From: Acuticoccus mangrovi
GTDB lineage: Bacteria > Pseudomonadota > Alphaproteobacteria > Rhizobiales > Amorphaceae
Length of the DNA stretch: 64,000 bases
NCBI RefSeq assembly: GCF_016411865.1
Contig: NZ_JAEKJA010000003.1
Span: 372,001 to 436,000, forward strand
Reading direction: 5' to 3'
Made by a program: the position numbers and the translations under genes. The notes under the pieces are model-generated. The model ran no database searches. It had not been told where the DNA came from and was given only the letters and a program-made list of their open reading frames with translations. Below, piece by piece: positions 7,719 through 17,513 of this stretch (the stretch's first letter is position 1; each line of letters starts with the position of its first letter).

Positions 7719-8204
7719 CTACCCCGCCCGTCGCGCGCCGCCGCTGCCGGCGGCCGTGAGGATCGCCTCGATGATCGCCTCGTAGCCGGTGCAGCGGCAG
7801 AGGTTGCCGGAGATCGCCTCCACCACCTCCTCCCGCGTCGGCCGCGGGTTGTCTTTCAGGAGCGCCGTCGCCGACATCAGCATGCCGTCGGTGCAGTAGC
7901 CGCACTGGGCGGCGAAGTGGCTCATGAACGCCTCCTGCAGCGCCGACAGGCGGTTCCCCTCGGCGAGCCCCGCCACGGTGTCGACGCGGCCGCCGTCCAC
8001 CGTCTCGGCGAGGGTGAGGCACGAAAGGCGCGGCGCGCCGTCGACGATCACGGTGCAGGCGCCGCAGGTGCCCTGGCCGCAGCCATATTTCGGCGTCAGG
8101 TCGCCGACGCCGCGACGCAGCACGTCGAGGAGGTTGGCGCCCTCCTCCACGAACACGGCGCGCTCGGCGCCATTGTGGGTGAAACGGATCGGCTTCTGGG
8201 CCAT
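7719..8204 (-). CDS. Molybdenum hydroxylase 2Fe-2S small subunit
   Basis: 161 aa, normal size for CoxS/XdhC-type subunits. The N-terminal plant-ferredoxin cluster ligands are C42, C47, C50 and C62 (GCGQGTCGAC). The C-terminal four-helix cluster ligands are C101, C104, C136 and C138 (QCGYCTDG and NLCRCTGY). It passes electrons from the Moco subunit to the FAD subunit. Its ATG overlaps the stop of the FAD subunit gene (8204), and it ends 4 bp before the large-subunit N-half, giving the order medium-small-large. Confidence 0.95.
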   Translation of the reverse strand: MAQKPIRFTHNGAERAVFVEEGANLLDVLRRGVGDLTPKYGCGQGTCGACTVIVDGAPRLSCLTLAETVDGGRVDTVAGLAEGNRLSALQEAFMSHFAAQCGYCTDGMLMSATALLKDNPRPTREEVVEAISGNLCRCTGYEAIIEAILTAAGSGGARRAG

Positions 8205-9004
8205 CAGCGGATCCCCGTGAGGAGGCGGGCGAGGTGGACGCCGGCGACCTCGCGCCGGTACCAGGCGCTGGCGAGGGCGTCGTCGGGCGGGTCGAACCCC
8301 TCTGCCGCCGCGCGCGCGGCAGCGGCGATGGCGGCAGCGTCGAGGCTGCGCCCCTCGAGCGCGCGCTCGGCCTCCGCCGCCCGCACCGGGCGCGGCCCCA
8401 TGCCGTTGAAGACGATGCGCGGGCGCTCGATGCGGCCGCCGGGGCGCGGCAGGAGCGCCGCGATCGAGATCAGCGAGACGCCCTTCGGCTTCACCCGCGA
8501 CACCTTGCAGAAGTGGAAGGCGCCGCGCGGGTCGGCGACGCGCACCGCGGCGACGAGGCCGCCGGCGCCACTGCCGGAGGGGCGCATCAGCTCCTCGATC
8601 GGCTGGCGGCGGCCGTCGGCGGTCTCGATCGTCGCGCCGAGGGCGAGGAGCGCCGCCGCCATGTCGCCGTAGGGCGCGGCAGCGAAGAGGTTGCCGGCGA
8701 CGGTCGCGGCCGCGCGCACCTGCGGCCCGCCGATCACCCGCGCGACGGGGGCGAGGAAGGCGGTGTCGCGGTGGCGCGCGAGCTCGGCCATCGTGACGCC
8801 GGCGCCGATCATGATCTCGCCGCCCTCGGGGCGGATCTGACGCAGCGCCGGATCGGTGGCGCGCACGATGGTGCTAATCGACGGGTCGGCCTCGTTGAGG
8901 GCGCGCATCAGGATGGTGCCGCCGCCGAGGAAGCGGGCGCGGCCGCCGGCCATCGCGCGCTGCGCCTCGGCGAGCGTCGCATAGGTCTCGACCGTCACAG
9001 CCAT
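8204..9004 (-). CDS. Molybdenum hydroxylase FAD-binding medium subunit
   Basis: 266 aa, typical of CoxM-like subunits. The FAD-binding motifs of the vanillyl-alcohol-oxidase-like fold are seen: RFLGGGT near residue 25 and ATVAGNLFAAAPYGD near residues 100-115. The C-terminal CO_deh_flav_C-type domain follows, with GPRPVRAAEAE. It accepts electrons from the 2Fe-2S subunit and passes them to an external acceptor. It is first of the hydroxylase subunits, preceded by a 274-bp spacer that separates it from the SRPBCC genes, so it may have its own transcription or processing signal. Confidence 0.93.
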   Translation of the reverse strand: MAVTVETYATLAEAQRAMAGGRARFLGGGTILMRALNEADPSISTIVRATDPALRQIRPEGGEIMIGAGVTMAELARHRDTAFLAPVARVIGGPQVRAAATVAGNLFAAAPYGDMAAALLALGATIETADGRRQPIEELMRPSGSGAGGLVAAVRVADPRGAFHFCKVSRVKPKGVSLISIAALLPRPGGRIERPRIVFNGMGPRPVRAAEAERALEGRSLDAAAIAAAARAAAEGFDPPDDALASAWYRREVAGVHLARLLTGIR

Positions 9005-9087
9005 GGGCGGGCCTCCCCGGCTCCGTGCGCGGGGGCGCCGACGAAGGGGAGCGCGCGGCAGACGCCCACCGCCCTCATGCCCGAAGG

Positions 9088-9176
9088 ATCGCCCGGCGGC
9101 CCGGACGCGTCAACGGCTCCGCCGTCCTCCACTTCGTTCCGGCCCTCCGGGTGACCCGTCCGGACCGCCGGGCGAT
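9088..9176. repeat. Inverted repeat (20-bp arms, one mismatch) upstream of the FAD subunit gene
   Basis: Bases 9088-9107 pair with 9157-9176 (left arm begins ATCGCCCGGCGG) with a single mismatch. The 49-base interior itself contains short complementary segments. It lies in the 274-bp gap between the SRPBCC gene and the FAD subunit gene. There is no T-run. It has the same kind of long-arm, large-loop architecture as the palindrome at 5382-5450 in the same cluster, though sequence similarity between them is weak. Confidence 0.7.
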
Positions 9177-9278
9177 GGCGGTCGCATGACGGCTCCGGAG
9201 GAACGACGGGGGCTCGACTCTCCAGAGGAACGGGAGGGAGTGCCGGCGGCAGCGCCGCCCGGATGGGGAGAAGGTCCA

Positions 9279-9731
9279 TCAATGCTCGCTCCCTCCGCTC
9301 GCGATGTGGGCGCGGATCGCCGTCATGCCGGCGCCGTAGATCTCTTCCGACACCATCCGCTTCAGCTCCGCCTCGCGGCCCGCGGGGGTGTCGAAGCGCG
9401 ATTCCCACTGCCAGAAGGTCAGGTCGCCGTCGGTCACCGGGAAGAGGCGCACGTGGGCGACGTAGTTGAAGAGCGGCACCGGCGTGTCGAGCAGGCAGTA
9501 GGTGAAGGCCATGTCTATGTCGGAGAGCGTCAGGAGCTGCTCGCGCAGCTCAGAGCCGTCGGCGAGATGGAAGCGCCGCACGCCGCCCACCTTGTCGGTC
9601 GGGGCGCCCCGCTCCATGGCGCTGTCGGCTACCGCCGGGTGCCAGCGGTCGTGGCCGTTGAAGTCGCGCAGCACCGCCCACACCGGCTCCACCGGCGCCT
9701 CGATGATGGTGCTCATGGAGATCTTCACCAT
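9279..9731 (-). CDS. SRPBCC (START/PYR-like) family protein, copy 2
   Basis: 150 aa from ATG 9731. Single helix-grip domain of the polyketide_cyc2 type, binding a hydrophobic ligand in a deep pocket: N-terminal IEAPVEPVWAVLRDFNG, then DRWHP, DKVGGVRRF, LREQLLTLSD and PVTDGD. It is a paralogue of the gene immediately upstream (9734-10171), sharing the WHP, DK-x-G-x-VR-x-F and LSD-x-D blocks in order. CO dehydrogenase clusters contain CoxG, a member of this superfamily linked to membrane anchoring or quinone delivery; these two shorter proteins are not clear CoxG orthologues. The start is 3 bp after the previous stop. Confidence 0.85.
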   Translation of the reverse strand: MVKISMSTIIEAPVEPVWAVLRDFNGHDRWHPAVADSAMERGAPTDKVGGVRRFHLADGSELREQLLTLSDIDMAFTYCLLDTPVPLFNYVAHVRLFPVTDGDLTFWQWESRFDTPAGREAELKRMVSEEIYGAGMTAIRAHIASGGSEH

Positions 9732-9733
9732 GG

Positions 9734-10171
9734 TCAGCGCGTGAAGTGGCGCTTCAAGGCGTCGAAGCCCGCCTGGAAGACGTTGGTGCCGACGCCCGCG
9801 ACGAGATCGTCGGCCGCCTCGGGGGCGCACTCGAACTCGGCCGACCACTCGCAGAAGGCGCGGTCGCCGTCGGTGATCGGGGTGATCCTGAGCGTCGCCA
9901 CGTAGTCGGTGAGCGGCATCGGGCTCTCGAGGATCGCGTAGGTGCAGAAGAGGTCGTAGTCGGAGAGGCCGAGCAGCTTCTCGCGGATGCGGTCGCCGTT
10001 CTGCAGGCGGAAGTCGCGCACGCAGCCGATCTTGTCGGACGGCTCGCCGTTCTCGATGCGGCTCTCGCGGATGCGCGGGTGCCAGCGCGGCAGGCCGTTG
10101 AAGTCGCGCACCCGCTCCCAGACGCGCCCCGACGGCGCGTCGACGACGCTGGAGATGTAGATGCGGGGCAT
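9734..10171 (-). CDS. SRPBCC (START/PYR-like) family protein, copy 1
   Basis: 145 aa. Same fold and block order as its neighbour: VVDAPSGRVWERVRDFNG, PRWHP, DKIGCVRDF, IREKLLGLSD and PITDGD. The start shares its first base with the stop of the flotillin gene (TGATG at 10169-10173), so the pair is translationally coupled to flotillin. Tandem duplication followed by divergence is the simplest origin. A role in binding or handing over a lipophilic substrate or quinone between membrane and hydroxylase is plausible but inferred. Confidence 0.85.
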   Translation of the reverse strand: MPRIYISSVVDAPSGRVWERVRDFNGLPRWHPRIRESRIENGEPSDKIGCVRDFRLQNGDRIREKLLGLSDYDLFCTYAILESPMPLTDYVATLRITPITDGDRAFCEWSAEFECAPEAADDLVAGVGTNVFQAGFDALKRHFTR

Positions 10172-13100
10172 CAGCGCGACCCGCCGTCCGAGCCGCTGCC
10201 GGGGCCGGAGCTGCCGGCGCTGCCCGGGGAGCGCTCCGCCGTCGCGGTGTCGCCACCCTCGGAGCGGCCGCCCGAGGCGCCGCCGCCACCCGGACCGGCG
10301 CCGGAGCCGCCCCCCGCGCCGCCACGCCCCGCCTCCTTGGCGATGCGCTGCATGTCGCTCGCCTCGCGGATCAGGCCGCCCATCTTGGAGAGGTTGCCGC
10401 CCTCGATGCCGATGTCGGCGAGGAGACTGTCGACGAGCGGCGCCTGCACGCGGTAGCGCAGCGCCGAGTTGATCACCTCGTCCGTCGCCGTGCGGTAGGT
10501 GCCGTCGCCGTTCGAGTAGCCCCCGCCGCCGTTCGCGCCGTCCATCTGCACGATGCGGATGTCGGAGATGCGCTCCATCGGCTTGACCGAGGCCGCCACG
10601 ATGCCCTCGATCCGCTCCAGCAGGCGCCGGCGGAACAGCGAGGCGCGCGAGCCGTCGGTGAGGACGTTCTCGGCCTCGTTGATGAGCTTCTGCGCCTCCG
10701 CCTCCACCGCGCGGCGCACCTTCTCGGCGTCGGCGGCGTAGCGGGCCTCCTCGGCGGCCTTCTCGGCCATCAGGACGTCGATCGACTTCCGGCGGTTCGC
10801 CTCCTCGGTCTCGCGCACCGTCTTGACGCGCTCCTCGGCCTCGGCGGCGCGGGCCTTCGCGGTGTCGGCCTCGATGCGGGCGGCGGTCTCCTCGAGGCTC
10901 TTCGCGTAGAGCGCGATGGCGCGCTCCATGTTGGCGAGCTCCACCTCGCGCTCGCGCACGATCTCGCGGCGGCGCCGCTCGGTCTCGTGGCCGATGCGCG
11001 CCTCGTCGAGGCCGCGCTCGGAGGCGATGCGGGCGCGCTCGATCTCCTCGGTGGAGGCGATCTCCGCTTCGCGCAGAGCCTGCACGCGGGCGATCTCGAG
11101 CTGCTCGGTGGAGCGGCGGCGCTCGAGCTTCGCCGCATCGAGGGCGCGCTCGCGCTCGATGTCGGAGCGCGCCACGTCGCGTCCCGCCTCGATCTCGGCG
11201 CGGCGCACCTTGGCGTCGGCGACGGCGCGCTCGGCCTTCTTGGCGGAGAGCTGGATGACGCGGCCCTCGTCGGCCTCCTCCACCGCGCGGCGGCGGTCGA
11301 TGTCGGACACCTCGCGCTCCTGCTGGGAGGCGATGCGCTCGATCTCGAGCCCCAGCTCCATCTCGATGCGCTGGCGCTCGGTGGCGTCGCGGCGGCGGAT
11401 GTCGGCCGCCTCCACCGCGCCCTCGCGGCTGATCTCGCGCTCGCGGGTGTCCTGCTGGGCCGCGATGCGCTCCGCCGACAGCATCTTGTCGCGGGCGATG
11501 CGGGCGGCTTCGACGGCCTCCGCCGCCTTCACCTCGGCCTCGTCGAGCGCCTGGTTGCGGCGGATCTCCAGCGCGCGCACCGCCTCGTCGCGGCCGATGC
11601 GGGCGGCCTCGGTGCGCTCCGAGGCGGCGGTCGCCGAGATATCCGTCACCGCGCGCGCCGCGATGCGCTCCTCCTCGATGACCTTTTCGTTTGCGATGCG
11701 GGCGCCCTCCACCGTGCGGCGGGCGGCGATGTCGGCCTCGTCGACGGCGCGGGTTCGGGCGATCTCGCGCTCGCGAGTATCCTGCTCGGCGGCGATGCGC
11801 TCGGCCGCCACCACCTTCTCGCGGGCGATGCGCGCCGCCTCGATCGCCTGCTCGGCGGCGATCGCGGCCGCCTCGACGGCCTCCTGGCGGGCGATCTCGA
11901 GCTCGCGCACGCGGCGGTCGGTGGCGATCCGCTCCTCCGACGTCACCGCGGCCTCGGCGATGCGCATCTTCTCCACCGTCTCGCGGGCGAGGATCTCGGC
12001 CTCCTCCACGGCGCGGTTGCGGGCGATCTCGCGGCGGCGCGTCTCCTCCTCGCTCGCAAGGCGCGCCTCGAGGATCGCGCGGTCCTGCGCGATGCGGGCC
12101 TTCTCGGTCTCCTCGCGCGCGGCGATCTCGGCCGCATCGAGGGCGCGCTGGCGGGCGATGGCGCGGGCCCGCGTCGTCTCCTCGGCGGCGATCCGGCCCT
12201 CCTCGACTGCCCGCTCCTGGTCGATGCGGGCGCTCTCGGTCGCCTCGCGGGCGGCGATCTCGGTCTCCTCGATCAGCCGGCGGCGGGCGATCTGGCGCGC
12301 CTCGACGTCCTGCTCGGAATGGATGCGGGCCTCGGCGACGGCGCGCTCCTGGGCGATACGGGCGGTGTCGGTCTCCTGGCGCGAGGAGATCTCGGCGGCA
12401 TCGATCGCGCGCTGGCGGTGGATCTCGCGCTCGCGGATCTCGCGCTCGGAGGTGATGCGCACCTCGGCGATCGACTGCTCGTTGGCGATGCGGGCGAGCT
12501 CGATGGTCTCACGCGCGGTGATCTGGGCGCGCTCGGCCTCGGTCTCCCGCTCGGCGCGCTCGCGGGCGATCTCGGCGCGCTGCTGCGCGCGGCGGAACTC
12601 CACGTCCCGCTCCTGCTCGAGCCGCGCCTCCTCCGACTGCCGCTCGATGGTGAGCGCTTCCTTCTCCGCCTCGAGATTGCGGGCGCGGATGCGGATCATC
12701 GAATCCTGCTCGATCTCGTTACGCGCTGTGCGACGCGCCTCGATCTCGCGGATCAGCTCGGTCAGGCCCTCCGCGTCGAACCGGTTGGAGGGGTTGAAGA
12801 ATTCGAGCGCCGTCTGGTCGATGTCCTTGATCGCGACGCTCTCGAGCTCGAGGCCGTTCTGCTCCAACGCCTCCTGGGCGAGCTCCTTGACGCGGCGGAC
12901 ATAGTGGCCGCGCTGCTCGTGAATGGCGGCCATCGCCATCTCGGCGGCCGCCGTGCGCAGGGCCGATTCGAACTTGCCCGCAAGGAGCGGCTGCAGCCGG
13001 TCGGGGTCCACCGTGCGCCGGCCGAGCGTGGAGGCGGCCCGCGACACGGCCGCCCGCTCCGGCCGCACCCGCACGTAGAACTCCGCCTCGACGTCGACCC

Positions 13101-13374
13101 GCATTCGGTCCTTGGTGATGATCGCGTTCTCGCGGTTGCGGATCACCTCCAGAGGCAGCGTGTGCATCGCCACCGGGGTGATGTCGTGGATGATCGGCCA
13201 GACGAAGGCGCCGCCGTCGATCACCACCTTCTCGCCGAGAAAGCCGGTGCGCACGAACGCCGTCTCCTTGGTGGAGCGGCGATAGAGCCAGTGCATCACC
13301 CAGTAGACGACGAAGACGACGATGACCGCGAGGATCAGCCACAAGATGAGCTGGCCGATGAATTCCCCCGTCAT
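10171..13374 (-). CDS. Giant flotillin (SPFH) family protein with expanded 11-residue repeat coiled coil
   Basis: 1067 aa, well over the usual 450-700 of flotillins. Residues 6-30 form a membrane helix. Residues about 35-215 are the SPFH/band-7 domain ([34 protein letters not shown]). Residues 294-700 are 37 consecutive 11-residue units of the pattern xRIAxERAVxE, grouped as six clean 44-residue super-units (294-557) and then more diverged copies. Residues about 700-900 continue as charged coiled coil. Residues about 1010-1067 are a Gly/Ser tail. Flotillins scaffold membrane microdomains. The ATG overlaps the upstream stop by 4 bp. Many long frames on the opposite strand here are shadows of the repeats. 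Confidence 0.92.
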   Translation of the reverse strand: MTGEFIGQLILWLILAVIVVFVVYWVMHWLYRRSTKETAFVRTGFLGEKVVIDGGAFVWPIIHDITPVAMHTLPLEVIRNRENAIITKDRMRVDVEAEFYVRVRPERAAVSRAASTLGRRTVDPDRLQPLLAGKFESALRTAAAEMAMAAIHEQRGHYVRRVKELAQEALEQNGLELESVAIKDIDQTALEFFNPSNRFDAEGLTELIREIEARRTARNEIEQDSMIRIRARNLEAEKEALTIERQSEEARLEQERDVEFRRAQQRAEIARERAERETEAERAQITARETIELARIANEQSIAEVRITSEREIREREIHRQRAIDAAEISSRQETDTARIAQERAVAEARIHSEQDVEARQIARRRLIEETEIAAREATESARIDQERAVEEGRIAAEETTRARAIARQRALDAAEIAAREETEKARIAQDRAILEARLASEEETRRREIARNRAVEEAEILARETVEKMRIAEAAVTSEERIATDRRVRELEIARQEAVEAAAIAAEQAIEAARIAREKVVAAERIAAEQDTREREIARTRAVDEADIAARRTVEGARIANEKVIEEERIAARAVTDISATAASERTEAARIGRDEAVRALEIRRNQALDEAEVKAAEAVEAARIARDKMLSAERIAAQQDTREREISREGAVEAADIRRRDATERQRIEMELGLEIERIASQQEREVSDIDRRRAVEEADEGRVIQLSAKKAERAVADAKVRRAEIEAGRDVARSDIERERALDAAKLERRRSTEQLEIARVQALREAEIASTEEIERARIASERGLDEARIGHETERRRREIVREREVELANMERAIALYAKSLEETAARIEADTAKARAAEAEERVKTVRETEEANRRKSIDVLMAEKAAEEARYAADAEKVRRAVEAEAQKLINEAENVLTDGSRASLFRRRLLERIEGIVAASVKPMERISDIRIVQMDGANGGGGYSNGDGTYRTATDEVINSALRYRVQAPLVDSLLADIGIEGGNLSKMGGLIREASDMQRIAKEAGRGGAGGGSGAGPGGGGASGGRSEGGDTATAERSPGSAGSSGPGSGSDGGSR

Positions 13375-14567
13375 GATGACCTCCCGAAGTTGCCGGCGCT
13401 TTGGCCGATCTCTTTGAATTTTCTCGTATTCTCGGTGAGTGCGATTTCCGTCGGCAGGCGCTCCATGGAGGACGCGCCATAAAAGCCGTGGCAGTGCTCG
13501 GTGTTGGCGAGGACGAAGGCGGCGTCGTCGGGCGTCGCCACCGGGCCGCCATGGACGAGGACGAGGACGTCGGGCTTCACCGCGAGCGCCGCCGCCGCCC
13601 AGGCGTCGACGAGGGCGGGGCAGTCCTTCAGCGTCAACGCCGTCTCCGCGCCGATCGAGCCGCCGGTGGTGAGCCCCAGATGGGTGACGATGATGTCGGC
13701 CCCCGCCTTGGCCATCGCCACCGCGTCGGCCTCGCCGAAGACGTAGGGCGTCGTCAGGAGGTCGCGAGCGCGGGCCTTGCGGATCATCTCCACCTCGAGG
13801 GCGTAGCTCATGCCCGTTTCCTCGAGGTTGGCGCGAAAGGTGCCGTCGATCAGACCGACGGTGGGGAAGTTCTGCACCCCGGCGAACCCCACCCGTTTCA
13901 CCTCGTCGAGGAACGCGTCCATCGAGCGGAAGGGGTCGGTGCCGCAGACCCCGGCGAGCACGGGGGTGCGCTGCACCACCGGCAGCACCTCGGCGGCCAT
14001 CTCCATCACGATGGCGTTGGCGTCGCCATAGGGCATCAGCCCGGCGAGGGAGCCGCGACCGGCCATGCGGAAGCGGCCGGAATTGTAGATCACGATGAGG
14101 TCGATCCCGCCGGCCTCCTCGCACTTGGCCGAGAGGCCGGTGCCCGCGCCGCCGCCGATGATGGGGCGGCCGGCCGCGAGCTCGGCCCTCAGGCGCGTCA
14201 GGATCGGGATGCGGCCCATCGAATGGCTCTCCGTCATGGCGTCGAAACGGTTGGCGAGGACGTCGCGCATGTCGCGGTGCGCGAGGTCGAGCCAGCGGTG
14301 GAGCGGCAGGGGCTCGACCGCGAGGCCGGCGCGCGCATAGTCGACGAGGACGGTGCCGGCGTGGGCGGGCGAATAGGCGAAGATCCAGTCGGCGGCGGGC
14401 AGGTGGGCGAAGGGCTCGAAGCGCGCCGTCCCGTTCCCCTCGGCGAGCCAGGCCTGGGCGTTCGCCATCTCCTCGGCCGACTGGATGAGGCGGAAGTAGC
14501 CGACGTGGGAGAGGCCGTTGCGGCGCATCTCGTCGAACACCTCGCGCACCTCCTCGAGCGTCGTCAT
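13371..14567 (-). CDS. Phosphoenolpyruvate hydrolase family / TIM-barrel signal transduction protein
   Basis: 398 aa, matching the PF09370-type TIM-barrel proteins annotated as phosphoenolpyruvate hydrolase family. Landmarks: [24 protein letters not shown], the loop [53 protein letters not shown] and [12 protein letters not shown]. The N-terminal ~95 residues ([13 protein letters not shown] to the YARAGL segment) are an extra region. Enzymatic function of the family is poorly known; it is regularly found next to, or fused with, Tm-1-like (UPF0261) domains, as here. The start ATG overlaps the fusion gene's stop by 4 bp and the gene's stop overlaps the flotillin start by 4 bp. Confidence 0.88.
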   Translation of the reverse strand: MTTLEEVREVFDEMRRNGLSHVGYFRLIQSAEEMANAQAWLAEGNGTARFEPFAHLPAADWIFAYSPAHAGTVLVDYARAGLAVEPLPLHRWLDLAHRDMRDVLANRFDAMTESHSMGRIPILTRLRAELAAGRPIIGGGAGTGLSAKCEEAGGIDLIVIYNSGRFRMAGRGSLAGLMPYGDANAIVMEMAAEVLPVVQRTPVLAGVCGTDPFRSMDAFLDEVKRVGFAGVQNFPTVGLIDGTFRANLEETGMSYALEVEMIRKARARDLLTTPYVFGEADAVAMAKAGADIIVTHLGLTTGGSIGAETALTLKDCPALVDAWAAAALAVKPDVLVLVHGGPVATPDDAAFVLANTEHCHGFYGASSMERLPTEIALTENTRKFKEIGQSAGNFGRSS

Positions 14568-16738
14568 CCGGCCTTCCTCCGCTGGGAGGCGCCGTGGAGG
14601 GCGCGGAAGGCGTCGACGAGCGCCGCCGAGAAGCGCGGGTCGTTGATGTGGTAGGGCAGGCGCACGAGCCGGCGGTTGGCGCTCTCGCGCACCGTCGCCG
14701 TCAGCGCGTCGAAGAGCGCGGCGTCGGCGACGGGATCGTGGAACGGGCCGCCCGGCACGTCGAGCGCCGACACGCCCCCTTCCGGCAGGAAGAAGCGCAC
14801 CGGCCCGTCCATCTCGTTGAGCCGGGCGCCGATGTGGGCACCCATGCGGGCGTTCTCCTCGGCGGTGGTGCGCATCAGCGTGATGTGCGGATTGTGGTGG
14901 TAGAAGGTGCGGCCGCGATAGCGCTCCGGCACCGTGTCGGGGGCGGCGAAGTTCACCATGTCGAGGGCGCCGACCGAGCCGACATAGGCCGCCTTGGTGC
15001 GGATGAAGGCGCCGAAGCGGTCCGCTGTCGCCGGGAACACGCCGCCCATCATCATGTCGCAGATCTCGGTGGTGGTGACGTCGATGACGCCGCGCACCAT
15101 GCCGGCGTCGACGAGCGCCTCCATCGCCTCGCCACCGATGCCGGTGGCGTGGAACACGAGCGGATCGAAGTCGCCCTTGAGCGCGGCCGCGATCTGGTTC
15201 ACGCACGCCGTGGTGACGCCGAACATCGTGATCGCCATCGCCGGCAGGGCGGCCGGCGACGGGGCCGCCGCCGTCACCATGCCCGCCATCGCGTGGGCGG
15301 CGTTGGAGAGCACCCGCCGGGTGATCGAGTTGAGCCCCGCGACGTCGGCGACGGCGTGCATCATCATGATGTCGGAGGCGCCGACATATTGGCGCACGCT
15401 CCCCGAGGCGACCGTCGACACGATGAGCTTGGGCACGCCGACCGGAAGGCGCCGCATCGCCGGGGCGACCATCGCCGTGCCGCCCGACCCGCCGGCGGCG
15501 AGGATGCCCGACACCCCCCCTTGCCGCGCCATGAAGCGCTCGAAGGCGAGCGTCATCCCGGCGACGCTCTCGCCCCGGTCGGCGGTGAAGACGGCCGCCG
15601 CCCCGCGCGGGTGGAAGGCGGCGATCTGGTGGGCCGGGATCTCGGCGCCCGAATGACGACCGGAGGTGGAGAGGTCGGCCATCCGCACCGCGATCCCCTC
15701 GGCGCGCAGGATGTCGCGCATGAAGCGCAGCTCCTCGCCCTTGGTGTCGAGCGTGCCGGCGACGATCACGACGCTCTCGCCCGGCGCCGCGAGCGGCCGT
15801 AGCTCGGTCTCCACCATCGCCGCGGCGATCCCCGTCTCGGTGCGCGCGCCCTGCTCGATGAGACGCACGGGCGTGGGCTGCGACCAGCGCGTCGGCAGGC
15901 TCGGGTTGGAGAGATAGACCTTGCGTGGCCCGGCCGGCACCGGCGCGGCCGCCGCCGCTTCGGCCGGCCTCTCGGCTGCCGGCGTCTCGTCGTGGGCGTG
16001 GCGGCCGACGCCCAGAAGGCGCTGCTGCATGTCGCGGTCGGCGGCGAGGGCGCCGGCGTCGAGCAGGCGGTCGACGCGCCCGTTCACCATGATCGCGACC
16101 CGCGGCGCCACCGCCGTCGCGACGCCGATATTCTGCTCGATGACGAGCACGTGCGCCCCCTCCTCGCCGAGGCGCACCAGCATCTCCTCGACCTGCGCGA
16201 CGATGACGGGGGCGAGCCCCTCCGTCGGCTCGTCCATCACGAGGAGCTTGGGGTTGAGGAGCAGGGCGCGGGAGATCGCCAGCATCTGCTGCTCGCCGCC
16301 CGAGAGCTGGCCGCCGCCGTTGCCCTTGCGCTCGGCGAGGCGGGGGAAGGTCGCGTAGATGCGTTCCACCGACCATGGGCCGCTCTGCCCTGCCGCCACC
16401 ATGCGCAGGTGCTCGTCGACCGTCAGCGAGCGCCACAGGCGGCGGCCCTGCGGCACGTAGCCGATGCCGAGGCGAGCGATGTCGGCGGGGCCGCGGCCGC
16501 GGATCTCGTGCCCGTCGAAGCGGATCGAGCCGGTCGCCGGCACCATCCCCATGATGGCCTTGCAAAGGGTGGTCTTGCCCATGCCGTTGCGGCCCACCAC
16601 CGAGAGCACGCCGGCGGTCAGCGTGAGGTCCACGCCCTGCAGCGCATGGGACGCGCCGTAGTAGACGTTGAGGCCGCGTACCTCGAGGATCGGCGGGGCG
16701 GCCGCCGCGCTCTTTCCCCTAGCGGCCGCCATCGCCAC
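14564..16738 (-). CDS. Fusion of LivF-like ABC ATPase and Tm-1-like ATP-binding (UPF0261) domain
   Basis: 724 aa. Residues about 15-245 form a branched-chain-amino-acid-type ATPase: Walker [10 protein letters not shown] (49-57), signature LSGGEQQ, Walker B LLVMDEP, H-loop region VLVIEQN. A linker (Ala/Pro-rich, about 245-270) follows. Residues about 315-724 form a full Tm-1-like domain ([70 protein letters not shown]). Tm-1 domains bind ATP in the plant antiviral protein; their bacterial function is unknown. The ATPase should pair with the LivG-like protein upstream (20-bp overlap) on the LivHM permeases. Confidence 0.9.
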   Translation of the reverse strand: MAMAAARGKSAAAAPPILEVRGLNVYYGASHALQGVDLTLTAGVLSVVGRNGMGKTTLCKAIMGMVPATGSIRFDGHEIRGRGPADIARLGIGYVPQGRRLWRSLTVDEHLRMVAAGQSGPWSVERIYATFPRLAERKGNGGGQLSGGEQQMLAISRALLLNPKLLVMDEPTEGLAPVIVAQVEEMLVRLGEEGAHVLVIEQNIGVATAVAPRVAIMVNGRVDRLLDAGALAADRDMQQRLLGVGRHAHDETPAAERPAEAAAAAPVPAGPRKVYLSNPSLPTRWSQPTPVRLIEQGARTETGIAAAMVETELRPLAAPGESVVIVAGTLDTKGEELRFMRDILRAEGIAVRMADLSTSGRHSGAEIPAHQIAAFHPRGAAAVFTADRGESVAGMTLAFERFMARQGGVSGILAAGGSGGTAMVAPAMRRLPVGVPKLIVSTVASGSVRQYVGASDIMMMHAVADVAGLNSITRRVLSNAAHAMAGMVTAAAPSPAALPAMAITMFGVTTACVNQIAAALKGDFDPLVFHATGIGGEAMEALVDAGMVRGVIDVTTTEICDMMMGGVFPATADRFGAFIRTKAAYVGSVGALDMVNFAAPDTVPERYRGRTFYHHNPHITLMRTTAEENARMGAHIGARLNEMDGPVRFFLPEGGVSALDVPGGPFHDPVADAALFDALTATVRESANRRLVRLPYHINDPRFSAALVDAFRALHGASQRRKAG

Positions 16739-17513
16739 CGCCTCCGAGGTAGAGCGCCTGAACCTCCGGGTCCTCCTCGATCTCGTGCGGAGCGCCTTCC
16801 TTGAAGATGCGCCCGTTGTGCATCATCGTGACCCGTGTCGCGACGCGCAGCGCCACGTCCATGTCGTGCTCGATGATCATGTAGCCGATGTGCTCGGGCA
16901 GCCCGGTGAGGATCTCGATGAGCTCGGCCCGCTCGGTGGGCGAGAGGCCCGCCGCCGGCTCGTCGAACAGGATGAAGCGGGGCGCGCCGGCGAGCGCCAG
17001 AGCGATCTCGAGCTGGCGTTGCTGGCCGTAGGCGAGGTTGGCGACGAGCTGGTCGCGCACCTCGTGGAGGTGGACGGCGGCGACGAGGTCCTCGGCCGAC
17101 TGTGCGAGCGCGTCGCCACGCCGGGGCCGGATCAGCGAGAAGCGCCCCCGGCTCACCCCGCGGCAGGCGAGGTAGACGTTGTCGATCACCGACAGGCCGT
17201 TGAAGAGCAGCGAGATCTGATAGGTCCGCCGCAGCCCGCGCCGGATGCGCTCGTAGGGGGGAAAGGCCGTCACGTCCTCGCCGAAGAGGCGGATCGCGCC
17301 GGAGGTCGGCGCGAAGTCGCCGGTGATGCAGTTGAAGAGGGTCGTCTTGCCGGCGCCGTTGGAGCCGAGCACGGCGCGCCGCTCGCCGGGGCGCACCGTC
17401 ATCGAGATGTCGACGAGGGCGGCGAGCGCGCCGAAATAGCGCGAGACGCCGCGCAGCTCGAGCGCCGCGGCGGTGCCGGCGGCCGACAGGCGCGCGGCGA
17501 CGGTCTCAGCCAT
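16719..17513 (-). CDS. ABC transporter ATP-binding protein, LivG-like
   Basis: 264 aa. Walker A is GSNGAGKTT, the signature is the LivG-type LAYGQQRQLEIALAL instead of LSGGQ, Walker B is FILFDEPAAGL, and the switch His lies in MIIEHDMDV. The protein ends with the BCA_ABC_TP_C segment (PHEIEEDPEVQALYLG). It partners with the LivF-like half of the downstream fusion in energising the LivH/LivM permeases. The stop lies inside the next gene (20-bp overlap), and the start lies 8 bp inside the LivM-like gene. Confidence 0.93.
   Translation of the reverse strand: MAETVAARLSAAGTAAALELRGVSRYFGALAALVDISMTVRPGERRAVLGSNGAGKTTLFNCITGDFAPTSGAIRLFGEDVTAFPPYERIRRGLRRTYQISLLFNGLSVIDNVYLACRGVSRGRFSLIRPRRGDALAQSAEDLVAAVHLHEVRDQLVANLAYGQQRQLEIALALAGAPRFILFDEPAAGLSPTERAELIEILTGLPEHIGYMIIEHDMDVALRVATRVTMMHNGRIFKEGAPHEIEEDPEVQALYLGGGGDGGR

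Noticed and set aside
4180-9004. Aerobic CO dehydrogenase (coxMSL)
   Set aside because: Order medium-small-large and coxDE neighbours fit, but the large subunit has AMRGFG rather than the AYxCSFR active-site loop and is split.
8995-9279. A 94-residue Pro-rich protein overlapping the SRPBCC stop and the FAD subunit start
   Set aside because: It crosses the palindrome, lacks any conserved pattern and overlaps the start of a certain gene; the ATGA overlap alone is weak evidence.
13371-16565. Long frames extending upstream of the flotillin and PEP-hydrolase genes
   Set aside because: They are out-of-frame read-through of the upstream gene joined to the true gene; the overlapping ATGA starts and domain boundaries fix shorter proteins.
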